A stretch of DNA of 64,000 nucleotides from an uncultured Oscillospiraceae bacterium (lineage in GTDB: Bacteria; Bacillota; Clostridia; Oscillospirales; Ruminococcaceae), in contig CATKAZ010000114.1 of the NCBI GenBank assembly GCA_949745795.1, positions 31,694-95,693 of the forward strand, in the 5' to 3' direction. Each line of letters opens with the position of its first letter. Positions within the stretch are counted from its first letter, which is position 1. Below, piece by piece: positions 61,081 to 64,000 of the stretch. The position numbers and the translations under genes are program-made. The notes under the pieces are model-generated. The model was not told the origin of the DNA. It made no database searches and saw only the letters and a program-made list of their open reading frames with translations.

Positions 61081-62221
61081 CATTTTGCTCCCTTTTATAA
61101 GCATTTTTAATTTCAGCAGGCCAATCATTAATATCTATGCCAAATTGACTAATAAAAGCTATAACCCATCTTTCTAATCCAAATCCAATACAACCTGTAA
61201 CTGTATTTTCTGTATCTGCAATTTTGATATTAAAAGGTGACGTAAAAGCTGTTCCATGTAAATTAAATGAAGCCACAGAAATTTCATGTTCATTAGAACA
61301 ATTCAACCTAACTTCATATTTAAGTTCTTCTGACTTCTGAATCTTTTTAAATTTTTGCATTTTAGGTATTATAAACGGATCGGCTGCAACACATACTTTC
61401 GAACACATTTCCCATTGCTTCAACAAATTGACCACTTCATCTAAAATTCTTTTTCTTATGTTAGAAACAAAGTCAGCAGAACCGATCATAACAATTTCTC
61501 TTACATGATAACCCATTAATCTGCCAAACTCCGAATAATTAAATCTTCCTTCATTACGAAATACATTTTGATTAAAAGTAACTACTGAATTTGTATCTAA
61601 AACCATATTTTCATATTCTAAATATGTATGAAAACAAGCTGACGGTGATAACGCATGTGTAGGATTCTTTAACACTGATGACCAATTATAAGAGTCAATA
61701 TTTTTATCTAATTTTTCAAGCTTATTCATATCTTCAAACGTACTACAGCAAAATATCGCATATTGTGGAGAATGCTTTAAATATCCCGTTTTTTTATACG
61801 CTGCTATCGGAAGCAACGTTGGATAAACCTTACAATATGCATTATGTTTCATCGCAATACTCTCAAATCTTCTGTCAAAAAATCTATATAAAAACTCAGC
61901 AACCCCGCTAAATACAACATTACCGCAGCCAAAGTCATGAATACACTGAGTATATTTATTAAAGACGTCATGATAAATCCGAGTACTATCATCATAATTA
62001 TAAAATATTTTATCTTCTTCTGAAAATATAAACCTTTCAGCATATAATTTCAAATCATGCTCAATTTGATTTTCATCTGCATTATCTGAAATTTCTACAA
62101 TTAACTTATTATCTTTTATACTAAAATCTAATATTGCTTCAGAAACAAAACCTACATTTTTAATAAACTCTTTTTTATCTATATTTTTTTTCAATTCAAG
62201 CTTTATTATTTTCAAAGACAT
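61073..62221 (-). CDS. Amino acid:[carrier protein] ligase (atypical seryl-tRNA synthetase homologue)
   Basis: A 382-residue class II synthetase relative. Residues about 110-382 follow Bradyrhizobium aa:CP ligase closely: LSPSACFHTY, a motif 2 region FRNEGRFNYSEFGRLMGYHVRE, DPFIIPK, and motif 3 GCIGFGLERW. The three Zn ligands of that family correspond to Cys196, Glu242 and Cys344. Such enzymes adenylate glycine or alanine and load it on a carrier protein's phosphopantetheine instead of tRNA. Residues 1-100 are an extra N-terminal domain I do not recognise. The start is uncertain: the ATG at 62221 is very close to AAGGAG, a TTG at 62215 has better spacing, and an ATG at 62245 has no site. Confidence 0.85.
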   Translation of the reverse strand: MSLKIIKLELKKNIDKKEFIKNVGFVSEAILDFSIKDNKLIVEISDNADENQIEHDLKLYAERFIFSEEDKIFYNYDDSTRIYHDVFNKYTQCIHDFGCGNVVFSGVAEFLYRFFDRRFESIAMKHNAYCKVYPTLLPIAAYKKTGYLKHSPQYAIFCCSTFEDMNKLEKLDKNIDSYNWSSVLKNPTHALSPSACFHTYLEYENMVLDTNSVVTFNQNVFRNEGRFNYSEFGRLMGYHVREIVMIGSADFVSNIRKRILDEVVNLLKQWEMCSKVCVAADPFIIPKMQKFKKIQKSEELKYEVRLNCSNEHEISVASFNLHGTAFTSPFNIKIADTENTVTGCIGFGLERWVIAFISQFGIDINDWPAEIKNAYKREQNDE

Positions 62222-62271
62222 TCTCCTTTTTATACCTTCATCCATTACAATTTACATTAAAAACTGCTTAG

Positions 62272-63336
62272 CTATTCAAAACTCAAGTATTTCACCAATG
62301 CCGTATGCAGCTCATCTTCGGCAGCAATAACATTTTCAATAAACGGAATATGCTTTTTCCCCATATTAACTGCACCTTGTAAGTAATCCTTATATAAAAT
62401 CTTGTAAAGTAAATCCCACTGCTTTATCGATTCTTTTAATGATTTTATTAATTGTAATGCACTGTCATTATTTTTATCAACGATTTGCTCTAAATAATGT
62501 CTTTGTAAATTTCTTCGACCTTTTATATTCCATAACTTCCAATTGAAATATGTAATCATATCTCTGTCCTCTGATGGCGCTAGTTCATCAAAGTGCAATT
62601 TTTCCATTTCAAATATTTCAATCAATTTCAGCAAAGCATTTCGACCGAAATATTCAGTAAAGTCACCATAACTAACTTCATCCTTATAATAATTTTCCTT
62701 TGAGTTGATCAGCGCTTCTTGCGGATGCTTAGTATAAAAATCAATAACATCTTTATTAAACTTAAATGTTAGTACATCACAATAATCTTTAGTTGCCTCA
62801 TAAAAAAATTTCTTTGAAATAATACCGATACCTCGATTTTTTTCATAAGCCTCATATTGCTTATATGATATTACACTGGGATTATCAACATAAAAGAAAT
62901 TTTCCTCATCTTCTCCAACGATAATAAAAACATGTCCTGTTCGTCTTACATTTAATTTATAATTAACATCATAGAAAGCAGAAAAAGGAAGCCTTTCAAT
63001 AATCGTCGCAATAGCCGGAATGTCCCCGTTTTTCAAAATACCCGATACTATTTCTATTGTATTTTGATTTGTTTGTGAATTATAATTAATAGAAAAAATT
63101 TTCCTATCAAATATGTTTTCGATTGTTTCAAAAGAAATTAACTCATTATCTGAGTTTACAGTCAATTTTACTGTAGTTTCGTTTAAAAATGCTTTATAAT
63201 CATCCCGCCGCAATCCATATTTACTCTTTAAAACCAGATATGCAGCTTGCACTAAACAATCTCCAAGAGAATCTACAATATCATCCATTACTTCATCTGA
63301 ATTTAAATAATAATATTTTGTTAAAAAGTTCTCCAT
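62272..63336 (-). CDS. BtrH-like cysteine-protease-fold protein (putative aminoacyl transferase)
   Basis: A 354-residue protein. The N-terminal part resembles the BtrH N-terminal domain, a papain-like fold used by butirosin BtrH to transfer an acyl group from the carrier BtrI: Cys27 (SLGDCLVQAAY), His135 (RRTGHVFIIVGEDEENF) and Asp151 (YVDNPS) form a plausible triad. The C-terminal 170 residues are helical. No signal peptide or membrane segment is seen. It is the first gene of the operon with the aa:CP ligase and carrier protein, 50 bases upstream of the ligase, which fits a transferase moving the aminoacyl group to an acceptor. A C39-like peptidase is the alternative. Confidence 0.6.
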   Translation of the reverse strand: MENFLTKYYYLNSDEVMDDIVDSLGDCLVQAAYLVLKSKYGLRRDDYKAFLNETTVKLTVNSDNELISFETIENIFDRKIFSINYNSQTNQNTIEIVSGILKNGDIPAIATIIERLPFSAFYDVNYKLNVRRTGHVFIIVGEDEENFFYVDNPSVISYKQYEAYEKNRGIGIISKKFFYEATKDYCDVLTFKFNKDVIDFYTKHPQEALINSKENYYKDEVSYGDFTEYFGRNALLKLIEIFEMEKLHFDELAPSEDRDMITYFNWKLWNIKGRRNLQRHYLEQIVDKNNDSALQLIKSLKESIKQWDLLYKILYKDYLQGAVNMGKKHIPFIENVIAAEDELHTALVKYLSFE

Positions 63337-63447
63337 AATACACCTACCTAGTACAATTCCATAATTGTATTTATTTTTATTAAAGCATTTTATTTAAAAT
63401 TTCAAAACCTATTTATAACTACGCCTATAAATTACTTTAATATCTTT

Positions 63448-63476
63448 ATTATACAAAATTATTATATAAAAATCAA
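63448..63476 (-). promoter_or_regulatory. Promoter of the BtrH-like/ligase/carrier operon
   Basis: The minus strand reads TTGATT, 17 bases, TATAAT, giving a leader of about 105 bases before an AGGTAGGTG ribosome-binding site. Confidence 0.75.
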
Positions 63477-63479
63477 TAC

Positions 63480-64000
63480 ATTTTCCATAAATACCCAAAA
63501 AGAGTTAAAACATTTTTTGCCGTATAATCATATGCAATATACACTATTCCCACTAACTTTTTCATAAAAAATGTTTATATGACAAATTATACCACAAACT
63601 TCGTTAAAAGTAAATACATAAGATAGCTAAAAAATGAAATAGGTATTTCTTCTATTAATATATATCATTAACAATAAAACCCACAAAAGTAATCTAATAC
63701 TTCTGTGGGATATTATAGTAAGCTTTATTATAATATACAGCTTTAACATATTCTTTATTTAAGCAAAAATAAATGTCCGTAAATTTTACACTTACGAACA
63801 TTTCATATGGCTCCGTGAGAATCAGTCAAAATTAAACGAAAAAGAACATTCCAATGGAATGTCTGTTCAATTGGAAAATATATAAATTCGCCATTGGCGA
63901 ATTCTCAAAGACCTGCAAATAAAAGTCAACCCCTAAATAAAAAAAATAGAAAAAAGTTTTTCAAAGCCAAAAAGTATACGACAAAAAGACTGCCGAAGCA
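63480..64000 (-). other. Gene-free region with palindromes, possible small RNA and terminators
   Basis: No credible frame exists here. On the minus strand TTGACT (63929-63924), 17 bases, GAGAAT could start a transcript that ends at a hairpin CCCACAAAAGTA/TACTTCTGTGGG (63680-63709) followed by TTTTATTG. In between lie palindromes ACATTCCA-A-TGGAATGT (about 63848-63864), an AATTCGCC/GGCGAATT pair (about 63886-63903) and TGTCCGTAA/TTACGAACA. The last 19 bases are half of a UUCG-loop terminator for a minus-strand gene beyond the right edge. Confidence 0.45.

Noticed and set aside
61073-62221. Housekeeping seryl-tRNA synthetase
   Set aside because: It lacks the long N-terminal tRNA-binding coiled coil of SerRS and has the ligands and spacing of amino acid:[carrier protein] ligases, with a carrier protein gene overlapping it.

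Overview
The window is AT-rich Gram-positive chromosome, most likely from an anaerobic Oscillospirales (Ruminococcaceae-like) gut bacterium. The reasons are a secreted protease carrying a cellulosome-type dockerin, LL-diaminopimelate aminotransferase (dapL), a GatCAB plus archaeal-type AspRS route to amidated tRNA, a ferredoxin-dependent 2-oxoacid oxidoreductase, Rex, a CotJC spore-coat remnant, glycerol-phosphate teichoic acid genes and MocR/PdxST control of pyridoxal phosphate. Nearly every gene has a strong Shine-Dalgarno site, and many have textbook sigma-A promoters with 16 to 18 bp spacing. No tRNA, rRNA, CRISPR array or insertion sequence was seen.

Layout. 1-2.9 kb: an ABC transporter operon with its YtrA-type regulator (the permease runs off the left edge) and a lipoprotein. 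3-6 kb: pdxR facing pdxST across overlapping promoters. 6.1-8.3 kb: DAHP synthase, prephenate dehydrogenase and a Dabb protein. 8.4-13 kb: gatC-gatA and a gatB gene fused to an aspartyl-tRNA synthetase. 13.2-15.7 kb: dapF-dapL and a small protein. 15.9-20.6 kb: a secreted ricin-type lectin and a dockerin-tagged subtilase. 20.9-23.7 kb: teichoic acid genes, including a glycerophosphotransferase-glycosyltransferase fusion. 23.8-25.6 kb: a stand-alone phage-type lysis cassette facing a CI-like repressor across four operator-like palindromes. 25.6-31.6 kb: a small conserved protein, a GH1 beta-glucosidase and a 2-hydroxyacyl-CoA dehydratase-type activase pair. 31.7-38.6 kb: phased DnaA-box-like repeats, a small membrane protein, RlmB, a catalytically dead P-type-ATPase homologue, an EF-G paralogue and a YczE-type membrane protein. 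38.7-43.7 kb: cdaA-cdaR (c-di-AMP), a cysteine desulfurase with a DUF3343 partner, and ispD-ispF. 43.9-51.9 kb: korDABC with a P-loop ATPase, divergent from an aconitase-TraX-DUF6630-isocitrate dehydrogenase operon; together these make citrate to 2-oxoglutarate to succinyl-CoA. 52-56.3 kb: rex, an XRE regulator, pepV, trpS and ireB. 56.5-63.3 kb: accessory region.

The accessory region at the right end is the strongest candidate for an undescribed system. Three adjacent minus-strand genes under one consensus promoter encode a BtrH-like cysteine-protease-fold protein, an amino acid:[carrier protein] ligase (a seryl-tRNA-synthetase relative that keeps its Zn ligands) and a dedicated carrier protein. 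They are followed by a heterodimeric ABC exporter with its own promoter and a possible 11-residue leader peptide. The exporter's 3' end abuts a cotJC gene that has lost its N-terminal third, which marks this as a rearranged or acquired segment. A plausible reading is an aminoacyl-thioester pathway that aminoacylates, and perhaps exports, an unknown small molecule or peptide.

Other points worth attention are the GatB-AspRS fusion (a covalent piece of a transamidosome), the phage-free lysis cassette with a repressor that seems unable to cleave itself, the P-type ATPase pseudoenzyme, and the helically phased repeat array near 31.8 kb. Function calls rest on recognising sequence motifs by eye; no database search was run.
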